Shown: in pieces, positions 13,449 through 19,648 of the stretch
Layout of the letters: each line of letters starts with the position of its first letter
How positions within the stretch are numbered: the stretch's first letter is position 1
Origin: a virus
DNA length: 36,730 nucleotides
Reading direction: 5' to 3' (one strand)
IMG/VR virus record: IMGVR_UViG_3300025301_000043
Span: 1 to 36,730 of that record
The notes under the pieces: model-generated
The model's input: the letters and a program-made list of their open reading frames with translations, nothing else
What the model was told of the DNA's origin: nothing
Databases searched by the model: none
Program-made: the position numbers and the translations under genes

Positions 13449-14444
13449 TTATCTGACAGCTTTTGCAGCATTAATAAAATCATACGAATTTCCACACTTA
13501 AATGCCTCACCTCGAAAACCATACCTTCGCCAGTGTGCCAGTACATCTGTCGACAAACGAGCGTAATCAGGCATATCTTCTTTAGCATCCCAATATTGTT
13601 TTTTATCAGGGTCAAAATGATGAGAGTTAGTCCCATAGTAACACGAGAGACCTTCATCATGCATAAAAGCATATATCTTCATACGTTCAGAAGCCCGCTC
13701 TACAGCCAACTGCCCATCAAAATCACCAAAAAAGATGGCGGTTCGACCTTGCCATCTTTCAGACCAACCATCATACGAAGGGTCTTTTTGAAGTCTATAA
13801 TAATGTGCATCCTCCGTATCGTATGCCTCGTCGGCGGATGAGAAAAAACTCTGCCATTTTCCTTCTCTCCTGTCGTAAAAAACTGTCGGAAACGCATTAG
13901 GTGCTTTAATCAGCTCCACATCACCCCTGTCAACAAGAGAAGACACCATTCTTGCATAGAATCTTGCCATATAACTACAGGATGGACTAGTATCAATGAT
14001 AAATAGTATACTCTCACGCTCTCTCTCCATCCTACAGGATTTTAATGGTACCTTAGAAAGTCTGCGATACATTAATCTATCCATATCCCATTCATCGTCC
14101 CCATCTTGGGGGTACCCTGTTAAATCTTCAGCCACTTTAGAAATGATTAAACTTGCTATAGATGCTATATGTCGTTCCCTGTCACCATCAAGGCTTACCA
14201 CGCTTTCAGCTTTATTATGATTTAACCCTGAACCACCAGCTTGAATACGCATCCTATTCTCATATGTAGCACACGCCTCATCCCATTGAGCCTGTGATGT
14301 CTTCTGTACCACGCACCTTGCTGGCACTTGCTTAAAAGATTTGGCTGGAGTGGGGACAGCAGTAGGCTTCTTATGCGAAGTAGGAGGAGCATCACTACTA
14401 TTACTGTCATCCCACGGTCTCCAGCCTTTAGATATAATCGGCAT
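13449..14444 (-). CDS. VWA-domain protein, partner of MoxR-like ATPase (331 aa)
   Basis: The central domain has a MIDAS motif D-T-S-P-S (D151, S153, S155) after a hydrophobic strand ILFII, and G-D-F-D-G at 240-244 after a strand TAIFF where the later MIDAS acid is expected. This is a von Willebrand A fold that binds a divalent ion and a partner protein. The first 50 residues are Pro/Ser/Lys-rich and probably disordered. The gene follows the MoxR-type ATPase directly, the usual pairing of MoxR ATPases with VWA proteins in bacteria, where they act as chaperone or remodelling complexes. The substrate is unknown. Ribosome binding site is weak. Confidence 0.82.
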   Translation of the reverse strand: MPIISKGWRPWDDSNSSDAPPTSHKKPTAVPTPAKSFKQVPARCVVQKTSQAQWDEACATYENRMRIQAGGSGLNHNKAESVVSLDGDRERHIASIASLIISKVAEDLTGYPQDGDDEWDMDRLMYRRLSKVPLKSCRMERERESILFIIDTSPSCSYMARFYARMVSSLVDRGDVELIKAPNAFPTVFYDRREGKWQSFFSSADEAYDTEDAHYYRLQKDPSYDGWSERWQGRTAIFFGDFDGQLAVERASERMKIYAFMHDEGLSCYYGTNSHHFDPDKKQYWDAKEDMPDYARLSTDVLAHWRRYGFRGEAFKCGNSYDFINAAKAVR

Positions 14445-14448
14445 CTAA

Positions 14449-16050
14449 CTAATTATCACCGTTCTGGATGGTAATGTTACGAGGACGCCATCCCAAATGT
14501 ATATGCTTTCTGTACACCCATCCATAACGTCTTTTATACTCAATCTCATCTGCTTTTTTCCAATGACATGCCTTGTCAATCTTACTCATACCTGCTAACA
14601 TCCATCCATTGCTAGTCCCCTCCGCAGAAGAATACTTATCTGCTCCAACGAATGCGTAAAATGCACTCTGATGTTTCAAGTTGACAATGACTTCAAGCTT
14701 TCCCATTCCACCGCTTACACCTTTGGTTCGTGTCCATCTCATATGTAAGCGATTACGGACTCTTCCGATGATTTCGGAACGTGAAAACTTAGTGATTTCC
14801 AGAGACATGGATTCCTGCAAAGCTTTAACTATCATCCAGTGCACGCCATCTTCTACAAAACATATCTCACCATCATGTTGCCACAGGCGTTGCAATCTAT
14901 ATGCCTCACGAAGGGGAATGGGTTTACGAATAAGCAGGTACTTTTTACTGACGAGTGTAAACTTGTCAAGGGATGCTGCCCGAGACATTGGAACATCTGC
15001 AAGGTCGTGCACAAATGCGTCATACGACTTCTTGCTGTACTTTATGAGGCCAAATATTTTATTTCCCTGAGATTCAATGTTGTCAGGAGCTTGGTGCATA
15101 ACAAATTGCTTTTGCATACCCCTTATCTTTGGTAATGCTGGCAACGCTACAGATGCCGTGTCAGACTCTGGGACAGACGCATCTTCTGACGAATACTTGT
15201 CTGCGCTCAAAGAAGATACACCACTTCCTCGCCAGACCTCAGGTAATCTGTCCTCTTCGTGTTCTTTCAGTATCTGATGATTCTCTGGCGTTTTCGTGAT
15301 ATACTCATATACCAGAGTATTCCAGTCCGCATCCTTACCGAGGACTTTGATGGCATCAAGCAACTGCCTCATTTCCTGTATTGTTACTGGCTTTTTGATA
15401 CCACTGACAACGCATCGCTTATACAGGGTAACAACCGCCTCAACCATAGCATTGTCTGGATGGGACATCTCTAATGCGTCCTTAACCAGCTCAGGATGGG
15501 GCATACTAAAGTTAATCATTGGTAATCGCCTGAGTAATGGCTCTGACAAATGCCTCTCGTCATTCATTGTTATGAACACGATTAAGTTGTCCAGATTAGC
15601 CCTGACCTCTACATTGGGAAAGGATATTCTCCCTGTTTGTAAGAAGTCAAGCAGAAAAGCGTCAGCACTATGCCGTGATTTGTCCCATTCGTCAAGGACA
15701 AGCATAGCCTTACGCCCCTCTGATGTTATCTTCGCAACTTCTACGAGTTTACCATCATACAGTGATATACCACTAATGGTAGACTCATTCGGTAGCATCT
15801 TCTGAACAAGGTCATCTTCCCGTGTTCCCGGACATATCTGATAGAAGCAGTACTCCATATCAAGTATGTTATTAAGGACTTCGGGCAGATAGGTCTTGCC
15901 TGAACCTGCCGAGCCAAAAAGAAATGCACCACCGACAGGCTTCTGGTGCAACGCAGAATATATCTGGGCTGCCAGCTCCTCTCGGTGAATGTATCCTTCT
16001 CCCTTAAGGCGACTGCTCAATGATTTAAGCGATAAGTGATTATTCGCCAT
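14449..16050 (-). CDS. MoxR-like AAA+ ATPase (533 aa)
   Basis: Residues 46-53 are Walker A G-S-A-G-S-G-K-T; Walker B is L-V-L-D-E (D120, E121); sensor-1 is T-M-N-D (N163); an arginine pair R174-R175 after E-P-L-L suits the Arg finger. These match the MoxR/AAA_5 group. The C-terminal half (290-533) has no family I recognise, and contains ADKYSS twice, near residues 290 and 480. The ATG at 16050 lies six bases after AGGAG and is preferred to the GTG at 16053. With the VWA gene it forms a pair that may remodel host or phage complexes using ATP. Confidence 0.88.
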   Translation of the reverse strand: MANNHLSLKSLSSRLKGEGYIHREELAAQIYSALHQKPVGGAFLFGSAGSGKTYLPEVLNNILDMEYCFYQICPGTREDDLVQKMLPNESTISGISLYDGKLVEVAKITSEGRKAMLVLDEWDKSRHSADAFLLDFLQTGRISFPNVEVRANLDNLIVFITMNDERHLSEPLLRRLPMINFSMPHPELVKDALEMSHPDNAMVEAVVTLYKRCVVSGIKKPVTIQEMRQLLDAIKVLGKDADWNTLVYEYITKTPENHQILKEHEEDRLPEVWRGSGVSSLSADKYSSEDASVPESDTASVALPALPKIRGMQKQFVMHQAPDNIESQGNKIFGLIKYSKKSYDAFVHDLADVPMSRAASLDKFTLVSKKYLLIRKPIPLREAYRLQRLWQHDGEICFVEDGVHWMIVKALQESMSLEITKFSRSEIIGRVRNRLHMRWTRTKGVSGGMGKLEVIVNLKHQSAFYAFVGADKYSSAEGTSNGWMLAGMSKIDKACHWKKADEIEYKRRYGWVYRKHIHLGWRPRNITIQNGDN

Positions 16051-16053
16051 CAC

Positions 16054-16174
16054 AGTCTCCTATCATGATAAATTGTTGGATGGTTAGCCCCTTACTCCGC
16101 AAACAGAGTATTAACCGTGTATGTTTATAGTCTAACACTTAATGGGACTCTAGATTCATTACGGCAACAACCCA
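16054..16174 (-). promoter_or_regulatory. Leader of the MoxR-like ATPase gene
   Basis: Non-coding stretch ahead of the ATPase. On the transcript GGTTA (16116-16112) and TAACC (16086-16082) can close an imperfect hairpin that includes ACTC/GAGT, ending about 30 bases before the ribosome binding site AGGAG. TATAAA (minus strand, around 16125) is a possible -10 box but no convincing -35 box was seen. A 16-codon TAATG-linked ORF also starts at 16179 and is unproven. Confidence 0.3.
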
Positions 16175-16279
16175 TTAGAGGTGTCCAGCATTTTTACCAA
16201 ATGATAAGAACTCACGACTCGCGTTCAAAACATAAGTCCTATCTTCTGGCTCATCGGTGACCATCCAAATCTTTCTCAT
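16175..16279 (-). CDS. Possible small protein (34 aa)
   Basis: MRKIWMVTDEPEDRTYVLNA... encoded between the hairpin at 16289 and the ATPase gene. No Shine-Dalgarno: the ATG follows AAAAATTTT directly. The peptide reads plausibly (a basic start, then a mixed polar strand) but there is no independent support. Confidence 0.3.
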   Translation of the reverse strand: MRKIWMVTDEPEDRTYVLNASREFLSFGKNAGHL

Positions 16280-16288
16280 AAAATTTTT

Positions 16289-16354
16289 GGGGCTGACAAC
16301 ACATTACACTGTAATCGTGGGTAATCAGCAAGGTAGGGTGATGCTGCCAGCCCC
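16289..16354 (-). other. Structured RNA element after the gene at 16362
   Basis: On the minus-strand RNA, GGGGCTGGCAGCAT (16354-16341) pairs with GTGTTGTCAGCCCC (16302-16289) over 14 positions including G-U pairs, enclosing an internal hairpin ATTAC-AGT-GTAAT. It is followed by AAAAATTTT. The G-U pairs indicate the leftward RNA as the folded form. It lies eight bases past the stop of the upstream gene. It is not a tRNA (no T-arm or anticodon arm pattern). Confidence 0.6.
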
Positions 16355-16361
16355 TGTTCAT

Positions 16362-16880
16362 TCAATCATATTCCCTATCATCCGAGTCGTCATCCATTGA
16401 ATCAAGTATCTGTTTCAGGACGTGCTTTGGCAGGCCGGAAAGTGCCATCTGAAGAATTTCATCCTTCTCCAGATGTCCCTTGACCGGTTCAACACCTCTG
16501 GCAAGTTTCTCCACCTGCATAGTATTGTTCAGTTCAGAGGCATCCTTGCCTGTGCTTTTTTCTACATACGTCTGATAACGGACTTTGATATTGAAAGCAA
16601 CAGCCAGAACCGCCATCAACCTATTGGCAAGCTGTGACACTTCTTCACATTCTTCCTCGGTGTCGGCATCATGCATCAACATTCCAAGTGCGTCTTCCAT
16701 ATTAATTTCCATAATACAGTCAGACAGCTCAAGAATGTAAGTAATGGCGTGCAGTGGTTCGTCATTGAACACATCACGCATCACTTCGCTTGCAGCATGG
16801 TGGCTTTGCTTCAGAATCTCACGCCCGCCCTCAGTGACGAGTCCGCCATCCGGAACGTCAAGTGGGGGTTTCGATTTCAT
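16362..16880 (-). CDS. Hypothetical acidic helical protein (172 aa)
   Basis: No family recognised. The centre is a strongly acidic helical stretch (MEINMEDALGMLMHDADTEEECEE) followed by a hydrophobic helix LANRLMAVLAVAFNIKV, and the C-terminus ends D-D-D-S-D-D-R-E-Y-D. GAGGAG lies seven to eight bases before the ATG. It is the nearest gene upstream of the ATPase/VWA pair on the same strand, separated by a structured RNA element, and could be a client or regulator of that pair, which is inference from order only. Confidence 0.75.
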   Translation of the reverse strand: MKSKPPLDVPDGGLVTEGGREILKQSHHAASEVMRDVFNDEPLHAITYILELSDCIMEINMEDALGMLMHDADTEEECEEVSQLANRLMAVLAVAFNIKVRYQTYVEKSTGKDASELNNTMQVEKLARGVEPVKGHLEKDEILQMALSGLPKHVLKQILDSMDDDSDDREYD

Positions 16881-16929
16881 TCTATACTCCTCTGTTGGTT
16901 ATTATCATTAACTTCGCATACGAAATTTA

Positions 16930-17013
16930 TCATAAGAAAAGAAATAGCATAACATAGCAAGATACCGCATATATTGCTAATGCTAACGCTAAAGTCCTGA
17001 TGATTCTGTTCAT
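16930..17013 (-). CDS. Membrane microprotein (27 aa)
   Basis: ATG with TGGAG six bases upstream. Sequence starts MNRIIRTLALALAIYAVSCY and continues with a hydrophobic run to a C-terminal LFLFL: one transmembrane helix with a basic N-terminus (N-in). Function unknown. Confidence 0.58.
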   Translation of the reverse strand: MNRIIRTLALALAIYAVSCYVMLFLFL

Positions 17014-17027
17014 TATTACTCCAGTAC

Positions 17028-17147
17028 TTACTGCTTGAGCCACCTGATTAGATTGTGAAATCTGGCAGACAGCGGTGGGCATACCCACACACCAAATGCT
17101 ATGACTGCTATCACCTGAAAGAACTCGATAACATTAGACCAGTTCAT
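17028..17147 (-). CDS. Membrane microprotein (39 aa)
   Basis: Begins MNWSNVIEFFQVIAVIAFGV and ends in a basic, amphipathic segment (ARFHNLIRWLKQ). One predicted transmembrane helix, residues about 6-23. The ATG overlaps the end of the preceding gene by 14 bases and has no clear Shine-Dalgarno, so coupled translation is likely. It lies 14 bases from the next membrane microprotein. Confidence 0.5.
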   Translation of the reverse strand: MNWSNVIEFFQVIAVIAFGVWVCPPLSARFHNLIRWLKQ

Positions 17148-17331
17148 CGTACAATTTTTCGGCTACATTTAGAAGTGCCAAAGACAGCCTCGATGCTTCT
17201 TCCAGTTGTTTCACACATTCTTCTTTCTTATCTGCCTCGATTGCTTTCAGAGCGTTCCTCGTTGCCAGAGCCAACGCCTTAGCATTACGCTTGGCCTGTT
17301 TGCCCGTAGCAATGATTTCATTTACTTCCAT
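17134..17331 (-). CDS. Hypothetical helical protein (65 aa)
   Basis: MEVNEIIATGKQAKRNAKAL... almost wholly helical, Ala/Lys/Glu-rich, with heptad-like spacing (CVKQLEEASRLSLALLNVAEKLYDEL). GGGAG is eight to nine bases before the ATG. Possibly a coiled-coil partner. No named family. Confidence 0.65.
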   Translation of the reverse strand: MEVNEIIATGKQAKRNAKALALATRNALKAIEADKKEECVKQLEEASRLSLALLNVAEKLYDELV

Positions 17332-17336
17332 TGATA

Positions 17337-17549
17337 TTACTCCCTGTTTATTTTAATGAGCTTCTGTCCTATGCCAAGCCCGACTCTACCATTCTGCATC
17401 ATCCAGTGTCCCTTGCACATATATGCCCAAGAGCCACCAAATGAAGTACTGGCGTCATACTCAGCATCTTTGTCGCAGAATTGACACTTAGGTATGTTAA
17501 AAACCTCAGCTTCTGTGCCTGACGGCTTAGTACCATAAGATTTAGCCAT
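17337..17549 (-). CDS. Zinc-ribbon protein (70 aa)
   Basis: K-C-Q-F-C-D-K-D-A-E-Y-D then W-A-Y-M-C-K-G-H-W: a Cys2 plus Cys/His zinc site with the pattern CxxC...AxYDA...GxWAYxCxxH that I have seen in many phage proteins. The ATG at 17549 (MAKSYG) is preferred to the upstream one at 17567, which precedes a weak AGAG. It overlaps the stop of the upstream gene. The C-terminus (GQKLIKINRE) is basic. Confidence 0.7.
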   Translation of the reverse strand: MAKSYGTKPSGTEAEVFNIPKCQFCDKDAEYDASTSFGGSWAYMCKGHWMMQNGRVGLGIGQKLIKINRE

Positions 17550-17727
17550 TATCATATACTCTAACAATGTTAGAAATGTCTACCTGCTCAACTTCTTTAT
17601 ACCATATTGCAAGCAACTGCAATTTAGTAAGTTTTTCGACTGAAGATTTAGACCATTTTTTGTGCTTAACAGCCCAATCCACCAGTTCATATTTTCTCTT
17701 GTATGGACATTCGTTCACAGGACGCAT
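17542..17727 (-). CDS. Hypothetical small protein (61 aa)
   Basis: AAGGAG nine bases before the ATG. Product contains C-P-Y-K-R-K-Y-E-L-V-D-W-A-V, then KKWSKSSVEKLTKLQLLAIWYKE: two helices with a K-L-x-K-x-x-L-x-A-I-x-Y pattern common in phage mini-proteins that I recall as SAP-like, nucleic-acid-binding in appearance. Uncertain. Confidence 0.65.
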   Translation of the reverse strand: MRPVNECPYKRKYELVDWAVKHKKWSKSSVEKLTKLQLLAIWYKEVEQVDISNIVRVYDNG

Positions 17728-17733
17728 TCTACA

Positions 17734-17916
17734 TTACTCCTTATCCCTGACGCTATCACAATGTCTAAAATGTTCTGTTTCTTTTCTACAAGAACCGCAT
17801 ATGCCATACTTACTTTTAATCCAGACCATAGTCCCGTCTGGTAAGTCACTGTCATATTCATACAGGTCATCAGGAGTGGTCATATTATCACACTCCTCAC
17901 ATTTGACTTTACGCAT
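17734..17916 (-). CDS. Zinc-ribbon protein (60 aa)
   Basis: K-C-E-E-C-D at the N-terminus and I-C-G-S-C-R 30 residues later give a four-Cys ribbon. The middle is acidic and aromatic (DDLYEYDSDLPDGTMVW). Function unknown; one of about a dozen such proteins in the window. Confidence 0.68.
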   Translation of the reverse strand: MRKVKCEECDNMTTPDDLYEYDSDLPDGTMVWIKSKYGICGSCRKETEHFRHCDSVRDKE

Positions 17917-17934
17917 TTAACTACCTCATGTTAA

Positions 17935-18423
17935 TCAAACGCACCATCTTTCTTTCTCTAATGATGCGAAGTGTTCTGCCAGACGTCGAGCATCTTCAGC
18001 TCTCTCTGGCTCGTTCCGTATGTCTACTCGCATACGATGTAGAAAGTCGTAGTAATGATACTCTACCCTATCCAGATGTGGGTTGTCTATGACCTGCATC
18101 TCGTCTGGAGTATATCGTGGGTAGTCATTCTTCTTAGGTCGCCTGTCAATCACGGGGCAGACAGAACTGTCGGGCATAAACTCACGCTCGTATGTAGTTA
18201 TCGAGTCCCTGATACGCCTGACCGACTGTACCCCTGCTATGAGGCATTTAATTGTGCCTGATATATTACGCTTACGCATATTACGTTCTATGCTCTTAAG
18301 TGTAGCATATAAAATCTTACGACTGGAGATAATAATCGGGTCAGCCATCTTGTTCGATGTTACAACAATTAGCACATATCCACGTTTAGATGGCATACGC
18401 TTGGCTACAATATGTTTGGTCAT
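17935..18423 (-). CDS. Hypothetical protein (162 aa), possibly leaderless
   Basis: The frame is open to 18456, but its 5' part coincides with a candidate promoter: TTGACA (18456-18451), 17 bp, CATAAG (18433-18428), then the ATG at 18423 four bases later. No Shine-Dalgarno precedes any candidate ATG, including the one at 18450. The product has a basic N-terminal half (VAKRMPSKRGYVLIVVTSN..., RNMRKRNISGTIK) and a C-terminal helical part (YYDFLHRMRVDIRNEPERAEDARRLAEHFASLEKE). No family recognised; start uncertain. Confidence 0.7.
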   Translation of the reverse strand: MTKHIVAKRMPSKRGYVLIVVTSNKMADPIIISSRKILYATLKSIERNMRKRNISGTIKCLIAGVQSVRRIRDSITTYEREFMPDSSVCPVIDRRPKKNDYPRYTPDEMQVIDNPHLDRVEYHYYDFLHRMRVDIRNEPERAEDARRLAEHFASLEKERWCV

Positions 18424-18427
18424 TCCG

Positions 18428-18456
18428 CTTATGTTATTATTAGTTGTCATTGTCAA
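18428..18456 (-). promoter_or_regulatory. Weak candidate promoter with embedded start region
   Basis: TTGACA, 17 bp, CATAAG on the minus strand. The -10 box is a partial match, four of six positions, so confidence is low. The geometry resembles the promoters of the methyltransferase and portal genes, where the ATG lies a few bases after the -10 box. Confidence 0.3.
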
Positions 18457-18481
18457 GTTTCATCATTTAGGTCAAATTTAA

Positions 18482-18504
18482 GGCTGGGTTTGAAGTCCCC
18501 AGCC
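18482..18504 (-). other. Hairpin after the gene at 18523
   Basis: GGCTGGG pairs with CCCAGCC around a nine-base loop, followed on the minus-strand RNA by TTAAATTTGACC. It lies 18 bases past the stop of the membrane-anchored gene. Possible terminator or processing site; no U-tract longer than three. Confidence 0.5.
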
Positions 18505-18522
18505 GATTACGTCAGGCAGAGT

Positions 18523-18984
18523 CTATTCTGTTACCTTCTCTACAGGAACCCATTTTTCCCCAGACCACTTTTTACCATGTCTGGTTATACCTAAGTCCCA
18601 AGTACCGTCATCCATCTCCCAGATTCCCGTCTGGAGAGCACCTGATGCAGATTTGACCTGTTTTACCCCATCAGACTTGAGGGAGTCAATAAACGCCTGT
18701 CTGGCGTTAGTTAGGGCAACATCAACAGGTTTTGTTGTTCTGGTACCTTTGGTTTTGTACTGAGTATCAATTGACTCAGATACCTTAGCTCTGAAACTGT
18801 CAACAGCTTCGAAGTCATTAGGGTCAAGTAGACCAGAGTCGATAGCGACCCCGACTTGAAGGTCGACTGTTGTCATTTTGTCGTCGACCGACAATGCCGT
18901 TGCCTTAACAGCTCCGACCACTAAGGCAGAACAGGTTAACAGTAACTGCAGAGAATTGTTCTCTGTTAGGAATTCAATAATCAT
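18523..18984 (-). CDS. Membrane-anchored or exported hypothetical protein (153 aa)
   Basis: Start chosen at 18984 (MIIEFLTENNSLQ...), which has GAGG 8-11 bases upstream; the frame to 19050 would need a TTG and runs through an inverted repeat. Residues about 10-31 (NSLQLLLTCSALVVGAVKATAL) form a hydrophobic segment, either a signal peptide or a membrane anchor. The rest is polar, and the C-terminus (TGIWEMDDGTWDLGITRHGKKWSGEKW) is Trp/Gly-rich. It is the first gene left of the divergent control region and could be an early host-envelope or superinfection protein. Function unknown. Confidence 0.72.
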   Translation of the reverse strand: MIIEFLTENNSLQLLLTCSALVVGAVKATALSVDDKMTTVDLQVGVAIDSGLLDPNDFEAVDSFRAKVSESIDTQYKTKGTRTTKPVDVALTNARQAFIDSLKSDGVKQVKSASGALQTGIWEMDDGTWDLGITRHGKKWSGEKWVPVEKVTE

Positions 18985-19031
18985 TGTAATTACCTCACTG
19001 ATTATTTTCAATTGCTCACGGTTAGGTGAGA

Positions 19032-19050
19032 TTGACAGACCAACTGTCAA
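19032..19050. repeat. Inverted repeat TTGACAG-N5-CTGTCAA, candidate operator
   Basis: TTGACAG at 19032-19038 and CTGTCAA at 19044-19050 form a perfect seven-base inverted repeat; a third CTGTCAA stands at 19071-19077 in the same orientation as the right arm. The sites lie between the leftward gene at 18984 and the rightward promoter zone, where a repressor or activator could act on both sides. TTGACA looks like a -35 box but no good -10 box lies at the right distance. Confidence 0.45.
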
Positions 19051-19220
19051 TTCTGGTTACCTCTGCCAAACTGTCAAAAAGCGTCTGCCCCATACGAGAG
19101 GGGTGATACTTAAATATAGCACCCTTGGGAGGATTAGACAAGGCTGTATCTCTCTATATTAGTGGACTTAGAGAGATATTCAATTAGAGCCCTCTCTCGG
19201 GAGCCTATCCAAGGCTCGGA

Positions 19221-19253
19221 TGGCTACCGCTTGGCTACCATTTGGCTACCATT
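19221..19253. repeat. Three 11-bp direct repeats (iterons)
   Basis: TGGCTACC starts at 19221, 19232 and 19243, exactly 11 bp apart, with units TGGCTACCGCT, TGGCTACCATT and TGGCTACCATT. Regular spacing close to one helical turn suggests a protein binding the same face repeatedly, as initiator or regulator. Confidence 0.6.
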
Positions 19254-19461
19254 CCTGCCAATTTGTCATAAATTTGGGCTTAATGCTTTCCAACGTAAAT
19301 GGCGACGGGAGCGAAAACCCGAGCGGGGGGGTCGACGGGGGGAAGAGAGACACACACATAGTGACCCTATTTTTTTGATTTCAAGTGTACTTTTCGGTTT
19401 TTCAACCTTTTTTGCTTACAAGGCCTAAATTTGCACAGAAAATCGCTTTTTTGCAAGGCCC

Positions 19462-19581
19462 CTATATAGTATATATATATATATATAGTATATGTAGTAG
19501 ATAATAGATGTTAATAGATAATAGATAATAGTAGATAATAAATAAATAATAATAATAGATAAGTATAGATAGTAGATATAG
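19462..19581. repeat. AT-rich tract with TAGATAATA repeats, candidate melting region
   Basis: Starts with alternating TA over about 25 bases, then repeats of TAGATAATA/AATAATAGATA. GC content is about 15 percent here, against roughly 40 percent overall. It lies 200 bp from the iterons and 60 bp before the methyltransferase promoter. Compatible with a DNA unwinding element. Confidence 0.6.
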
Positions 19582-19614
19582 GAACGGAGCTTTTTTCCTT
19601 GTCTAGCTCTTGCC

Positions 19615-19643
19615 TTGTTTCCTATTCCACGCTTTCGTATATT
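19615..19643 (+). promoter_or_regulatory. Promoter of the methyltransferase gene, leaderless arrangement
   Basis: TTGTTT (19615-19620), 17 bp, TATATT (19638-19643). The ATG starts six bases after the last -10 base, so transcription should begin at or within a base or two of the ATG. No Shine-Dalgarno precedes the gene except AGGG, which lies inside the promoter. Confidence 0.55.
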
Positions 19644-19648
19644 AGGGC

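Larger units (their letters stand above)
18985..19648. promoter_or_regulatory. Divergent non-coding control region, candidate replication origin
   Basis: This 664-bp stretch separates the leftward and rightward gene blocks. It contains an inverted repeat (19032-19050), three TGGCTACC iterons (19221-19250), two G-runs (19325-19331 and 19337-19342), a TATATT box at 19155-19160 and an AT tract (19462-19581). No convincing ORF exists on either strand. Iterons plus an AT-rich melting region at a transcription divergence is the common layout of a replication origin; this is inference. Confidence 0.5.

Noticed and set aside
16289-16354. tRNA-like cloverleaf
   Set aside because: The end stem is seven or more base pairs, but there is no anticodon arm, T-loop or CCA context; best seen as a regulatory hairpin.
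19032-19050. Pair of divergent sigma70 promoters from the TTGACA copies
   Set aside because: No acceptable -10 box 16-18 bp from any of the copies; treated as operator half-sites.
19162-19428. GTG-started 88-aa ORF through the control region
   Set aside because: It begins one base after a TATATT box, runs through iterons and G-runs, and yields an Arg/Gly-rich unnatural sequence; no ribosome binding site.
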